Assembly (NCBI RefSeq): GCF_036924525.1
Contig: NZ_JAZHRU010000001.1
Span: 4,059,001-4,123,000 of the forward strand
Length of the DNA stretch: 64,000 nucleotides
Direction of reading: 5' to 3'
Source: Bradyrhizobium sp. AZCC 1719
GTDB lineage: Bacteria; Pseudomonadota; Alphaproteobacteria; Rhizobiales; Xanthobacteraceae
Under the pieces are notes generated by a model, which had not been told where the DNA came from, made no database searches, and saw nothing but the letters and a program-made list of their open reading frames with translations. This document shows, piece after piece, positions 34,447 through 42,994 of the stretch (position 1 is its first letter; each line of letters starts with the position of its first letter). The position numbers and the translations under genes are program-made.

Positions 34447-34451
34447 TGTTG

Positions 34452-34573
34452 TCATTCCGGGGCGATGCGTAGCATCGAACTATGGGGCGCCCCTTGCGCC
34501 CCTGAGAATCTCGAGATTCCCCGATGCGCAATTGCGCATCTGAGATCTGGTCCTTACGGACCATTCCGGAATC
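34452..34573. repeat. TCATTCCGG-type composite repeat, long copy
   Basis: It begins TCATTCCGGGGCGATGCG and contains AGCATCGAACTATGGGGCGC, GCGCCCCTGAGAATCTCGAG and an end ACCATTCCGGAAT. Nearly the same sequence occurs at 48713-48813, and a shorter relative is at 25980-26051. This copy has an extra 17-20 bases (GATGCGCAATTGCGCATC palindrome) inserted near its 3' part. Confidence 0.75.
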
Positions 34574-34585
34574 ACCGCTCCGCCG

Positions 34586-34945
34586 TCACATGTTCCTCCC
34601 ATCCACCGGCGTCATCTTCAACTTCGACAGCTCGATGCCATCGAAGCAGCTCACATTGACCGCCACCACGTCGGTGCCGTCGGGCTTCTTGCCGCGTGCG
34701 AAGACGTCGACGCCGCAATCGATGCAGAGCTGGTGGTGGATCGCGTGCTTGTTGAAGAGATACTCTTTCAGGTTTTCCTCGCCGGCGCGGAGATGAAAAC
34801 TCTTCGGGTCGAGGAAGGTGAAATGCAGCCCCTTCTTGGTGCAGATCGAACAGTTGCAAGCAGTGACCATTGCGAGATCGGTGGTGCACTCGAAGCGTAC
34901 CTGCCCGCAATGGCAGCCGCCGGTATAGGTCTTGCTGTCGGGCAT
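34586..34945 (-). CDS. GFA family (glutathione-dependent formaldehyde-activating) protein
   Basis: A 119-residue zinc protein of the GFA fold. It starts TYTGGCHCGQVRFEC, then CNCSICTKKGLHFTF and CIDCGVDVFARGKKPDG, giving the typical CxC, CxxC and CxxCG zinc ligands. Some members bind glutathione-formaldehyde adducts, but most are uncharacterised. GGAGAG before ATG 34945 fixes the start; the longer frame to 35131 overlaps the next gene. It follows the ICMT-like gene on the same strand with 13 bases between, so they are probably cotranscribed. Confidence 0.9.
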   Translation of the reverse strand: MPDSKTYTGGCHCGQVRFECTTDLAMVTACNCSICTKKGLHFTFLDPKSFHLRAGEENLKEYLFNKHAIHHQLCIDCGVDVFARGKKPDGTDVVAVNVSCFDGIELSKLKMTPVDGRNM

Positions 34946-34958
34946 CTCTCCGTCATCC

Positions 34959-35633
34959 TTACCAAATTCCAGGCACCAGACGATAGCGCACGCGGGCGGC
35001 GTAGTCAGCATAGCCCGGAAGCCCCTCGACCAATGCGCGCTCCTCGATGCGGGCGCGAATGGCGAACAGCACGGCGAATACCGGCACGAACGCCACACCC
35101 CACCACGATCCGAGGAGCAGCGGTATTCCAATGAAGTACAGCATGACGGCGCTATACATGGGATGGCGGATGAAGGCGTAGGGCCCGCTCGAGATCACGC
35201 GTTGGTGGCGCGCGGCCTGCACCTTCACGACCGGCGCGGCGAACGAATTTTCGCGGAACACCCACATGATGAACGCGATCGAGAGTAAAAACATCGCAAG
35301 GCCGAGCGCCTGCAGCAGCAGCGGAACATCGGAGGCGTCGGCCCGCCGGTCGAGGCCGATCGCGACGAGCCAGATCAGCAGCACTGCGACAAATATCAGC
35401 ATGAATATCTTGTCGGCGGCGGGCTGGTCGGCCTGAAATTTCGGCCGCATACGCTCGGCGAGCAGCGCCGGATCGGTCTTCGCAAGCCACAATCCGCAGG
35501 CAGGACCGAGGATCGCACTGACGATCAACATCACCCACGCGCCCGGCCAGTCCAGCGAACCCGCAGCGGCGAACAATAATGCGCCCATGCCGACGACGAC
35601 GATGGTGTTCTGCAGCAGAAGCTTTGCGATCAT
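34959..35633 (-). CDS. Isoprenylcysteine carboxyl methyltransferase-family membrane protein
   Basis: A 224-residue protein with five or more membrane helices. The C-terminal region RHQRVISSGPYAFIRHPMYSAVMLYFIGIPLLLGSWWG and ERALVEGLPGYADYAARVRYRLVPGIW is the ICMT/PEMT fold with the S-adenosylmethionine-binding RHPMY motif. Bacterial members methylate lipids or small hydrophobic substrates; the actual substrate here is unknown. It is the upstream gene of a pair with the GFA protein. Confidence 0.85.
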   Translation of the reverse strand: MIAKLLLQNTIVVVGMGALLFAAAGSLDWPGAWVMLIVSAILGPACGLWLAKTDPALLAERMRPKFQADQPAADKIFMLIFVAVLLIWLVAIGLDRRADASDVPLLLQALGLAMFLLSIAFIMWVFRENSFAAPVVKVQAARHQRVISSGPYAFIRHPMYSAVMLYFIGIPLLLGSWWGVAFVPVFAVLFAIRARIEERALVEGLPGYADYAARVRYRLVPGIW

Positions 35634-35730
35634 GCGCGGGTTCCATTGACCCCACGCGCAACAGGATCGCGCATTTTTTCGGCAAACTTGCGGCGCTGAG
35701 GTGGGGAAGGGTACCCGCTTCCTTCGCCTG

Positions 35731-35863
35731 TCATAGCCGCGAAGGCAGGTATCCAGTACGCCGCGGCCTATCGGCCCAAGGCGACGTTTCTGGAATACTG
35801 GTTCACCCGCTGGAGCCTGTCATCGGGCGGCTCTGAGCGCCGACCCGTTGGCGGGTGACGACA
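35731..35863. repeat. Bradyrhizobial intergenic repeat (TATCCAGTACGCCGCGGC type)
   Basis: It contains GGTATCCAGTACGCCGCGGC, then TTCTGGAATACTGG, then CCCGCTGG, giving inverted CCAGTA / TACTGG arms about 40 bases apart. From memory, this arrangement is common between genes in bradyrhizobial genomes. Only one copy is in the window, so repeat status rests on that memory. Confidence 0.45.
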
Positions 35864-35877
35864 ACCGGATGGTTGGC

Positions 35878-36063
35878 TCAAGCCAGTTGGTCGATCCGCG
35901 TTCCCTGACCCGGCGGCAGGGGAGCGACCAGCGTCGGCTGCGGCGTGCGGGTGCCGTCGGCGGCACCGCCGTTCTGCACGTCGGGGGTCTTGTCGGGAGC
36001 CTTGAACACGGGGACTTCAGGCGCTTTGACCACCACCGTTGCGGGGACAGCAGAGACATTCAT
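35878..36063 (-). CDS. Small hypothetical protein, Pro/Val rich
   Basis: A 61-residue frame (MNVSAVPATVVVKAPEVPVFKAPDKTPDVQNGG ... PTLVAPLPPGQGTRIDQLA). It has no signal peptide or membrane segment; the composition suggests disorder. AAGAGG lies about 9 bases before ATG 36063, so I prefer this to ATG 36093. It resembles small Pro/Lys-rich proteins annotated as hypothetical in bradyrhizobia. Function unknown. Confidence 0.5.
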   Translation of the reverse strand: MNVSAVPATVVVKAPEVPVFKAPDKTPDVQNGGAADGTRTPQPTLVAPLPPGQGTRIDQLA

Positions 36064-36222
36064 CGGAAGCATCCTCTTGGTTGCCTCCGACATGGCCGGG
36101 CTGAAACGAACGATTGGTGAATACGGCGCGGCAATCCCGCATCGATGCCGTCAATTCCGTCCAATGGTGAACGGACGGCTCGCGGAATCGTTAGAATGCG
36201 ACGGATCGGGAGCGGCTTGGGC

Positions 36223-36699
36223 CTATTCGTCCTTGCCGCGGGTCACCACGATCGAGGCTTCGGTCTTGGTGCGCGTGCATTCCATGTTGAGCCGGCGGAA
36301 GCGCATGGAAACCTTGTCGCCGCGCAGGATGCCCATGCGCTTGATGCAGCGCGAGGAGCCGGTCGCAACGTCGGGCTTCGGAATCGTGAAAATGATGGCG
36401 CCGGCCGAGGCGACCAGTTCGAAGAATTGCGGCTTCGGTTTGCGGTCCGTCTTGGCGTAGAGCTCGTTGGAGTAATTGCGGCCGCGGCAGCCGAGCGACA
36501 GCTCTTTCGCCGCCGGATGCGTCAGATAGATCATGTTGCCGGTATTGACGCTGATCTTGAGGCCGTCGATCTGGTTCTTCAATTCCTTGGCGATGTCGTC
36601 GCAGCGGTCGGCCCGCGCCGGCGATGCGTCGACCGTCGCAACCAGCGCCAGCGTGGCGGCAAGCAAGGTCGATCGGCGAAATTGTGATCCCAAAGCCAT
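36223..36699 (-). CDS. Exported hypothetical protein
   Basis: A 158-residue protein with signal peptide (RRSTLLAATLALVATVDASPARA) and mature sequence DRCDDIAKELKNQIDGLKISVNTGNMIYLTHPAAKELSLGCRGRNYSNELYAK ... CIKRMGILRGDKVSMRFRRLNMECTRTKTEASIVVTRGKDE. Four cysteines in the mature part could form two disulfides. No family with known function was recognised. AAGGGGCA precedes ATG 36699. It probably acts in the periplasm. Confidence 0.7.
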   Translation of the reverse strand: MALGSQFRRSTLLAATLALVATVDASPARADRCDDIAKELKNQIDGLKISVNTGNMIYLTHPAAKELSLGCRGRNYSNELYAKTDRKPKPQFFELVASAGAIIFTIPKPDVATGSSRCIKRMGILRGDKVSMRFRRLNMECTRTKTEASIVVTRGKDE

Positions 36700-36778
36700 C
36701 TGAAATGCCCCTTTTGCGCATATTGAAGCCCGCGCGCGGATTTCCTGCAAGGGTCGCGCGCCGAAGTCAACTTGCTTG

Positions 36779-37309
36779 TCAGAAACCGTAGAGGAAGACG
36801 CTGATGCCGAAGGCGATTACGGCGATCACATCGAACAGCGTGGGAATGCTGACCAGCAGCGTGGCAAGCCCAAGCCGCTCCTCGCGTGCGGCGAGCGCGA
36901 TGGCGCAAGCGCCCATCAGCGGAAACGCGATGATCTGGACGGGGGTCTGGAGGATGGAGAGGCCGCCGAAATCGAGGCCGTGCCGCACCACTGAGGGCAT
37001 GTAGTTCAGCCAGTTCATCAGCACGAGGGCGCCGAGCGCCATGACCGCGTAGCGCAGCCTGCCGACGGTGGCAAACGCCAGCGCCGCCAGCGCCAACACG
37101 GGATGCGCAGCGACATAGGCCTTGATGATCGCGCCGCCGATGCCAGGGCCCGGAATTTCCGACGTGTCGCCGAACAGCATCGGCGCATGCGAGAGCCCTT
37201 CGAAGGCTTCGATCGCGGCAATGATGATCAGAAGCAGATAATACCCGAGCAGACGCGGAGGACGCGCTGGGACAGAAGCTGCGTCAGGCAATGTGGTGGC
37301 GGAGTTCAT
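36779..37309 (-). CDS. Hypothetical integral membrane protein
   Basis: A 176-residue protein with four or five predicted helices: LLGYYLLLIIIAAIEAFEGLSHA, AAHPVLALAALAFATVGRLRYAVMALGALVLMNWLNYM, LQTPVQIIAFPLMGACAIALAA and LATLLVSIPTLFDVIAVIAFGISVFLYGF. No family was recognised. ATG 37309 was chosen because the sequence before it in the longer frame (to 37540) is not protein-like. It lies on the same strand as the exported protein gene, 79 bases upstream of it. Confidence 0.7.
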   Translation of the reverse strand: MNSATTLPDAASVPARPPRLLGYYLLLIIIAAIEAFEGLSHAPMLFGDTSEIPGPGIGGAIIKAYVAAHPVLALAALAFATVGRLRYAVMALGALVLMNWLNYMPSVVRHGLDFGGLSILQTPVQIIAFPLMGACAIALAAREERLGLATLLVSIPTLFDVIAVIAFGISVFLYGF

Positions 37310-37583
37310 TACAGTCGCAATCGGTTGAGAGGATATCGGCAATTTCCGTTTTTGTCTGGAGAGAGCTCCATGGGGTTCAATCAGGATCGGCAGTATCCTT
37401 GCCACGCGCGAAGGAGAGCCCCGCCTTAGCGGTTGTTTCGAGCGCTGTTTGGAATTGCAATCAAAGATTGCGTCTGCCGGAAGTCTCGGCGATAATTGCT
37501 GCAGTCCGCGGGCCAAAACCGAGGTCCTATCGCTGTGCATTCCGCACAGTGATTTATTGCGTCAGGTGTGTTAGGTTACCCTC

Positions 37584-37805
37584 ATGACAAAACTACTCGA
37601 ACAAGCCTTGAGACAGGTCGAGCAATTGCCGGAAGGTGAGCAGGACGCTGCGGCGGGCGCGCTGCTCGACTATGTCAAACATATGCGGGACATGCGCTTG
37701 ACCGACGCACAAGCGGCCGAGGTTCGCCGTCGCCGGGCCGATCCGAACCGCAAACTGCTATCCCACGCCGAAGCGCGGGAACGTATTGGACGGCTGGGCT
37801 CATAG
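37584..37805 (+). CDS. ParD-like antitoxin
   Basis: A 73-residue protein (MTKLLEQALRQVEQLPEGEQDAAAGALLDYV ... RLTDAQAAEVRRRRADPNRKLLSHAEARERIGRLG). The pattern of an N-terminal helical region with a C-terminal DPNRKLLSHAEARERI is typical of small antitoxins found beside RelE/ParE toxins. The downstream partner begins six bases after the stop but is frameshifted. If the toxin is dead, this antitoxin may persist as a relic or act on other toxins. Confidence 0.75.
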   Translation: MTKLLEQALRQVEQLPEGEQDAAAGALLDYVKHMRDMRLTDAQAAEVRRRRADPNRKLLSHAEARERIGRLGS

Positions 37806-37811
37806 CTGCGT

Positions 37812-38107
37812 ATGAAACCCGTATTCGATGATCAGGCGATCGCCGATCTCGAAAACATCTTTGGCTGGATTGCTCAGGATAGTCCGCGATTGCGAGGACT
37901 GTAACAGACCGGCTGTTTAGTAGCATAGAACTGCTCATCTCATTTCCCTTTATCGGCCATGTGGGTCGCGATCCCGATACGTTCGAATGGGTAGTTCCGC
38001 GACTGCCTTATGTTGTGGTGTACGAAGTCGACCGGGTGCAAGAGCGAGTCGTCGTAACGGGCGTATTTCACGGGGCTCAGGATCGCGAGGGTGGACGGGA
38101 TCCATGA
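37812..38107 (+). pseudogene. parE-like toxin gene with a one-base deletion
   Basis: Starting at ATG 37812, frame 1 encodes MKPVFDDQAIADLENIFGWIAQDSPR and stops at TAA 37902. From 37889 another frame continues naturally as IARTVTDRLFSSIELLISFPFIG ... VVPRLPYVVVYEVDRVQERVVVTGVFHGAQD and ends at 38107. Joined, they give a full RelE/ParE toxin of about 98 residues (normal length). A single missing base near 37887-37889 explains the break. The toxin is probably inactive unless the deletion is a sequencing error. Confidence 0.85.
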
Positions 38108-38279
38108 AAAAGCGAGTAAAGCGAGGAGTGAGATCGATGTGCCGAGCATTTCCGTGATGTCGCCCGACACGCCCTACCCCTGTTTTTCGGAACCTTCCAT
38201 TTAGCCCAAAAATGCTTAGAACGGGTCTATCGTCGCGGCGCCGTTCTGGCCGCCGTCGGCTCCAACCCGAGATATCGAC

Positions 38280-39932
38280 ATGAACGCCCCGACCGCCTTT
38301 CCCGACCAGAAACCCGTTCCGCCCTACAAGCATACGCCGCTGTTTCCGCTGGGGCCGGACACCACGCCCTACAAGAAGATCACGACCGAGGGCGTGCGGG
38401 TCGAGAAGGTGCTTGGCAAGGACATGCTGGTGGTGTCGCGCGAGGCGTTGCGGGCGCTGTCGGAGGCTGCCTTCGGCGATATCAACCACTACCTGCGGCC
38501 CGGCCACCTGAAGCAGCTCCGCTCGATCCTGGAAGACAAGGAGGCCAGCGACAACGACAAGTTCGTCGCCTTCGACTTCCTGAAGAACGCCAACATCGCC
38601 GCCGGCGGCGTGCTGCCCATGTGCCAGGATACCGGCACCGCGATCATCATGGGCAAGAAGGGCTGCAACGTCATCACCGATGGCGACGACGAGGCGGCGC
38701 TGTCGGAAGGCGCGCGCGATGCCTACCTGCGCCGTAACCTGCGCTATTCGCAGGTCGCACCCTTGTCGATGTATGAGGAAAAGAACACCGCCAACAACAT
38801 GCCGGCGCAGTGCGAGATCTACGCCGAGGGTGACGACGCCTACAAATTCATGTTTATGGCCAAGGGCGGCGGCTCCGCCAACAAGAGCTTTCTGTTTCAG
38901 GCGACGCCCTCCGTTCTGACCAAAGATCGTCTGCTGGCGTTTCTGAAGGAGAAGGTGCTCACCCTCGGCACCGCGGCGTGTCCGCCGTATCACCTCGCCA
39001 TCGTCATCGGCGGTACCTCGGCCGAGCTTTGCATGAAGACGGTGAAGCTCGCTTCCGCGCGCTATCTCGATGCGCTGCCGACCCACGGCTCGGCCGACGG
39101 CAACGCGTTCCGTGATGTCGAAATGGAGCAGGAAATCCTGAAGATGACGCAGTCGCTCGGCGTCGGCGCGCAGTTCGGCGGCAAGTATTTCTGCCACGAC
39201 GTACGCGTGATCCGGATGCCGCGCCATGGCGCCTCGCTCCCGATCGGGCTCGGCGTCTCCTGTTCGGCCGACCGCCAGGTGCTCGGCAAGATCACCAGGG
39301 ATGGCGTCTACCTCGAAGAGCTCGAGCACAATCCGGCGCAGTATCTGCCGGCGGTCGAGCAGTCGCTCGGCGGCGAGGTCGTCAAGATCGACCTCAACCA
39401 GCCGATGAAGGAGATCCTGGCGACGCTGTCGAATTATCCGATCAAGACGCGGGTCTCGATGACCGGCACCATGATCGTTGCGCGCGATTCCGCGCACGCC
39501 AAATTGCGCGAGCGGCTGGAGAAGGGTGAGCCGCTGCCGGACTATTTCAAGAATCATCCAGTGTATTACGCCGGCCCCGCCAAGACGCCCGATGGTTACG
39601 CGTCCGGAGCGTTCGGCCCGACCACGGCGGGGCGGATGGATTCTTTCGTCGACCAGTTCCAGGCGGCGGGAGGCTCGATGGTGATGGTCGCCAAGGGCAA
39701 CCGCGCGGTCGCGGTGCGCGAGGCCTGCAAGAAGCATGGCGGCTTCTATCTCGGTTCGATCGGCGGAGCTGCGGCAAACCTCGCCGAGCACTGCATCAAG
39801 AAGGTCGAGGTGGTGGAATATCCCGAACTCGGCATGGAAGCGATCTGGCGCATCGAAGTGGTGGATTTCCCGGCCTTCATCATCATCGACGACAAGGGCA
39901 ACGACTTCTTCAAGGAATTGAATCTGGGGTGA
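38280..39932 (+). CDS. Class I fumarate hydratase (4Fe-4S)
   Basis: A 550-residue iron-sulfur fumarase of the FumA/FumB type that interconverts fumarate and malate in the TCA cycle. Diagnostic blocks are [61 protein letters not shown] and [20 protein letters not shown], with cysteines for the cluster. The C-terminal beta domain includes [66 protein letters not shown]. Length fits the family (about 540-550). It is oxygen-sensitive in other species. A MaoC-fold gene follows after 38 bases. Confidence 0.96.
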   Translation: MNAPTAFPDQKPVPPYKHTPLFPLGPDTTPYKKITTEGVRVEKVLGKDMLVVSREALRALSEAAFGDINHYLRPGHLKQLRSILEDKEASDNDKFVAFDFLKNANIAAGGVLPMCQDTGTAIIMGKKGCNVITDGDDEAALSEGARDAYLRRNLRYSQVAPLSMYEEKNTANNMPAQCEIYAEGDDAYKFMFMAKGGGSANKSFLFQATPSVLTKDRLLAFLKEKVLTLGTAACPPYHLAIVIGGTSAELCMKTVKLASARYLDALPTHGSADGNAFRDVEMEQEILKMTQSLGVGAQFGGKYFCHDVRVIRMPRHGASLPIGLGVSCSADRQVLGKITRDGVYLEELEHNPAQYLPAVEQSLGGEVVKIDLNQPMKEILATLSNYPIKTRVSMTGTMIVARDSAHAKLRERLEKGEPLPDYFKNHPVYYAGPAKTPDGYASGAFGPTTAGRMDSFVDQFQAAGGSMVMVAKGNRAVAVREACKKHGGFYLGSIGGAAANLAEHCIKKVEVVEYPELGMEAIWRIEVVDFPAFIIIDDKGNDFFKELNLG

Positions 39933-39970
39933 CCTGTTCGCATTCGGCGTGAAATGTGAGCGAGGACGCG

Positions 39971-40414
39971 ATGATCGAGTGGTTCGACGACCTGAAGATC
40001 GGGATGCGCTTCAAGAGTGAGGCGGCGACGGTGTCGAAGGAGGACATCATCCGCTTCGCCAAAGAGTACGATCCGCAGCCGTTTCATCTCGATGAGGAGG
40101 CGGCCAAGAAGTCCATTCTCGGGGGCCTCGCCGCTTCCGGATGGCAGACGGCAGCGATCGCCATGCGGCTCGCCGCGAGCGCGCGCCCGTTCGGGCCGCA
40201 TCCGCTGTTCGGCGCCGGCGTCGACGATCTGCGCTGGCTGAAGCCGGTGCGGCCCGGCGACACCATTTTTCTCGAAGGGGAGGTGGTGGAATTGGCGGCG
40301 TCGCGCACGAAGCCGCAAGGCATCGCCCGGGTCAGGTGGACCGCCTACAACCAGCATGGCGAAGCGGTCTATACCTTCAATCCGATTGCGATCGTGCCCA
40401 GCCGGCCGAAGTGA
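39971..40414 (+). CDS. MaoC-family hotdog dehydratase
   Basis: A 147-residue single-hotdog protein. EDIIRFAKEYDPQPFHLDEEAAKKSILGGLAASGWQTAAIAMRL carries the (R)-hydratase motif with catalytic Asp and His. It continues RWLKPVRPGDTIFLEGEVVE and ends YTFNPIAIVPSRPK. Such enzymes hydrate enoyl-CoA or act on related thioesters. GAGGAC before ATG 39971 supports this start over the GTG 39956. It follows fumarase by 38 bases and overlaps the DUF429 gene by four bases (GTGA). Confidence 0.9.
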   Translation: MIEWFDDLKIGMRFKSEAATVSKEDIIRFAKEYDPQPFHLDEEAAKKSILGGLAASGWQTAAIAMRLAASARPFGPHPLFGAGVDDLRWLKPVRPGDTIFLEGEVVELAASRTKPQGIARVRWTAYNQHGEAVYTFNPIAIVPSRPK

Positions 40415-41097
40415 GCAAGAGGTCGGGCTGCAGGGCGCTTGGCCTCGACGGGTTCAGCAAAGGCTGGGTCGCCGTTCTCCTCGACGGTGACGTGCAGGAA
40501 ATCTCCTTTCATCGCGACATCACGGACGCGCTGTCGCGTTCTTGCGACAGAGCGGGGATAGATATCCCGATCGGGATGAGCGATCACGGCGAACGCGACT
40601 GCGACCTGCTGGCTCGAGCAAAATTGCGGCCGCACGCGTCGCGCGTCTTTGCCGGCGCTCGCCGCTGGCTGTGGTCGGAGTTCAGCGATCCCAATGATGC
40701 CAACCGGGAGGCGCAGCGGCGCGGGCAGAAGCGGGTGTCCCGCCAGCTCTGGCATCTGGGTGCGAAGATCATGGAGGTCGACGCGTTCGTGCGCGCGAAT
40801 CCATCTCGTGATATTCGCGAGGTGCATCCCGAACTGGTGTTTCTGCGATTGAACGACAACGAGCCCTTGCCGTCGAAGAAATCCGCCGGGGGAGTTGCTC
40901 TGCGCCGCGCGCTGCTCAAGCAATCAGGCTTTCGGCAGATAGATCGCTGGCTGACCCATGAACGTAGCGGTGCAAAGCCTGACGATGTGCTGGATGCCTG
41001 CGCGGTTGCGATTGCGGCCCGCGAGCCTGCGGGCAGCGTCCCCGAGGGGGCGCCGCCCGTTGATGCGCACGGCTTGCCGATGCGGATCTGGTTTTAG
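40411..41097 (+). CDS. DUF429 family protein
   Basis: A 228-residue protein with a GTG start overlapping the maoC-like stop, so translation is coupled. It begins CRALGLDGFSKGWVAVLLDG, continues CDRAGIDIPIGMSDHGERDCDLLARAKLRPHASRVFAG, has a central REVHPELVFLRLNDNEPL and ends DVLDACAVAIAARE. This is the DUF429 pattern, an RNase H-like fold with acidic residues in GLDG and IDIPIG. The function is unknown, though a nuclease-like activity has been suggested from the fold. A long frame to 40141 is not supported. Confidence 0.85.
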   Translation: MSKRSGCRALGLDGFSKGWVAVLLDGDVQEISFHRDITDALSRSCDRAGIDIPIGMSDHGERDCDLLARAKLRPHASRVFAGARRWLWSEFSDPNDANREAQRRGQKRVSRQLWHLGAKIMEVDAFVRANPSRDIREVHPELVFLRLNDNEPLPSKKSAGGVALRRALLKQSGFRQIDRWLTHERSGAKPDDVLDACAVAIAAREPAGSVPEGAPPVDAHGLPMRIWF

Positions 41098-41104
41098 GGA
41101 GAAC

Positions 41105-41401
41105 CTACGCCCGCGAACCCGTGAACGGGAAGCTGCCCATCGGGCCGATGCCCATTTCGCCGGACATGCTGTCGCCGGAAACCTTGCCGGTGAAGGCAAG
41201 CGTGAGCGGCATCGGGTTGGTGATGGAGATCTTCCAGGCGACGTCATCGCCGTTGACGGTGCCGTCAAAAATGTCGCCGGAATTGCCGTCCGCTCCTTGC
41301 GTGCCCGTCAGCGCGCCGCCCGCGCTTTGCAGCGACAGCGTTGCCTTGCGCTCGCCCATCGGCGTGCTCATGGTGATATTCCAGTTTCCGTCCACGGCCA
41401 T
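41105..41401 (-). CDS. Small hypothetical protein
   Basis: A 98-residue protein MAVDGNWNITMSTPMGERKATLSLQSAGGALTGTQGADG ... VNGDDVAWKISITNPMPLTLAFTGKVSGDSMSGEMGIGPMGSFPFTGSRA. The repeated strand-turn pattern (GTQGA, GDIFDG, GKVSGD, GEMG) suggests a small beta-barrel, lipocalin- or calycin-like, which could bind a small ligand. GGGGAGAC precedes ATG 41401. It is convergent with the DUF429 gene and lies 129 bases downstream of the IspZ-like gene on the same strand. Confidence 0.7.
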   Translation of the reverse strand: MAVDGNWNITMSTPMGERKATLSLQSAGGALTGTQGADGNSGDIFDGTVNGDDVAWKISITNPMPLTLAFTGKVSGDSMSGEMGIGPMGSFPFTGSRA

Positions 41402-41530
41402 CTTTGTCTCCCCGACGTTTCTTCCCGCCAAACCGGAATGGCTTGCGAGATCCGTTAAACTCGATCGGCGGTATAGCCTATCTCGCCACACAAGCCCAAT
41501 CGTCTCAAGCGCCTTTTTGGCGCGTATTTT

Positions 41531-42088
41531 TCAGGCTTGCTGGGCGGCGGCGCGAAGCCGGCTGCCGACCAAAACACGAAACGCGACGTATTGAATTGCA
41601 AAGGCGGCAATCTTGGCGCCGACCAGCACGACGGTCACGTAGAACGTCCACAGCTTCATGTCGCCGGTCATCGCGACACCGATGGTGCCGGCGGCGAGTC
41701 CGAAGCACAGTGCGGCCCAGGCGTAGCCCGCAAAAGTGACATATTCGGGAATGGTCTGGGTCACGATGGGGGGCATGTAGCGCAACATCCAGCCCCGCTT
41801 GAGCATGATGACGCCGATCGCGAAATGCCCAATTGCGGGTTTCGCCAGCACGAAGCGCGGGTCGTGGGTCAGAAGCGTCGCGCTGCCGAGCACGATGACG
41901 AGCCCAAGGCTGGCCCATGTCATGTAACCGAGCTCTTTGCCCTTGATGCGAAAGTAGATCACCTGCGCAATGGCGCCAGCGATCGCGACGGCAGTCGCCA
42001 GTAGCACGTTGTCAGTCGTCAGGTAGATCGCGATGAACAGGATGGTGGAGAAAAAATCGGCGCCCAGTCTGGCGAATACGTCCTTCAT
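41531..42088 (-). CDS. YciB/IspZ (septation protein A) family membrane protein
   Basis: A 185-residue protein with about five membrane helices. LATAVAIAGAIAQVIYFRIKGKELGYMTWASLGLVIVLGSATLLTHDPRFVLAKPAIGHFAIGVIMLKRGWML carries the family motif ATLLxHDPRFxxxKP. YciB proteins affect cell-envelope synthesis and septation, but this one differs from the usual housekeeping copy in its N-terminus and may be a specialised paralogue. It follows an unknown membrane protein gene by 42 bases and shares its TetR-type operators. Confidence 0.8.
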   Translation of the reverse strand: MKDVFARLGADFFSTILFIAIYLTTDNVLLATAVAIAGAIAQVIYFRIKGKELGYMTWASLGLVIVLGSATLLTHDPRFVLAKPAIGHFAIGVIMLKRGWMLRYMPPIVTQTIPEYVTFAGYAWAALCFGLAAGTIGVAMTGDMKLWTFYVTVVLVGAKIAAFAIQYVAFRVLVGSRLRAAAQQA

Positions 42089-42130
42089 CGGTTTGCTCTC
42101 TGCTGATGGGTTTCGGTTGGAAGCGTATCT

Positions 42131-42709
42131 TTAGTTGGCGCCGGGTAGGGCGTTCGCCGGCGGGACACCATGCTTCGCCCTGCGATATTGTGGATACCAT
42201 GTCGTGAAATAGGCGGCACTGTTGCGGGCGGCGAAGGCGATGGCGAGTCCGATCCAGAGTGGGAAGCCCGGCACATAGATCGTCAGCACGTTGCCGACGA
42301 TCATCAGGACGAATGCGCCGGTCCAGGCCCACGTGATGATATAGATCGCCTTCATGAAGCCGGGCAGCTTGGTCGTCTCGTTATCGACGGCTTCCAGCGC
42401 GTATTGCAGCACGAACGGCTTGCGGATGATCAGCGATGCCAGCGAGATCGCCAGCACGCCGACATCGGTTGCCAGCTTGACGGCCGAGTTGTTCAGGTTC
42501 GGGTCGATCAGCGTGACCCAAGCGCCTATCCCGGCGAAAACGACGACGCAACCCGCGCCGAGCATCTTGATCGAACGGCCGCGAGCGACGTCGATGGCAA
42601 CGACAGCAAGGCAGATCGCGGCCGAAGCGAACAGGCTGACCTGGGCCGACGTCACCAGCATCAGCAGGGCGAAGGAGCCGAAGGGAGCAAGGATCAGGAA
42701 GATTGTCAT
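42131..42709 (-). CDS. Hypothetical membrane protein of the TetR-regulated module
   Basis: A 192-residue protein with about six hydrophobic helices (FLILAPFGSFALLMLVTSAQVSLFASAAICLAVVAIDV, LGAGCVVVFAGIGAWVTLI, LATDVGVLAISLASLII, IYIITWAWTGAFVLMIVGNVLTI). The loop RKPFVLQYALEAVDNETTKLPGFMKA is charged. No family was recognised, though its general layout resembles septation-protein-A relatives. GAGAGGC precedes ATG 42709, and a palindromic operator ends 17 bases upstream. It is the first gene of the pair with the YciB-like protein. Confidence 0.75.
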   Translation of the reverse strand: MTIFLILAPFGSFALLMLVTSAQVSLFASAAICLAVVAIDVARGRSIKMLGAGCVVVFAGIGAWVTLIDPNLNNSAVKLATDVGVLAISLASLIIRKPFVLQYALEAVDNETTKLPGFMKAIYIITWAWTGAFVLMIVGNVLTIYVPGFPLWIGLAIAFAARNSAAYFTTWYPQYRRAKHGVPPANALPGAN

Positions 42710-42726
42710 GGCAGCCTCTCGGGCTA

Positions 42727-42798
42727 ATCTTTACAGCGTAAAGATACACTAGGAGCCGGTCCGGGACTCGTCAAGAAAAATCTTTACAGTGTCTAAAT
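42727..42798 (-). promoter_or_regulatory. Promoter with paired TetR-type operators for the membrane-protein operon
   Basis: The downstream operator is ATCTTTAC-AGC-GTAAAGAT at 42727-42745, with perfect 8-bp arms; it lies 17 bases before the ATG at 42709. The upstream operator is ATCTTTAC-AGT-GTCTAAAT at 42780-42798 (right arm 5 of 8). On the minus strand a promoter TTGACG (42769-42774) with 17-base spacer and TAGTGT (42746-42751) lies between them. The layout equals that at 44422-44494. Confidence 0.75.
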
Positions 42799-42847
42799 TC
42801 GACGACGCGACGATCTGTGATTATCTTTGCAACGGTTTGCCGGCGCT

Positions 42848-42976
42848 TCAGGCGCCCAATATCGCGACCGAGAGAAACATGAGGGCACAGGCGAGCAGCA
42901 AAACGAGCGTGATCGTGATGCCGCCGACCCGGCCGACGCTTGCAACGTGGGGCGCGACAACGTCGCGCCCCGGCAT
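42848..42976 (-). CDS. 42-residue single-pass membrane protein
   Basis: A short frame of 42 codons plus stop from ATG 42976: MPGRDVVAPHVASVGRVGG, then a hydrophobic helix ITITLVLLLACALMFLSVAILGA. It follows the carotenoid oxygenase stop (42995) by 18 bases on the same strand, so it could be the second gene of that transcript. No strong ribosome binding site is visible. Function unknown. Confidence 0.5.
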   Translation of the reverse strand: MPGRDVVAPHVASVGRVGGITITLVLLLACALMFLSVAILGA

Positions 42977-42994
42977 CGTGGACGTATAGCGCGC

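Noticed and set aside
37950..39791. 613-codon minus-strand frame over the fumarase gene
   Set aside because: Antisense to a clear class I fumarase; no recognisable protein features.
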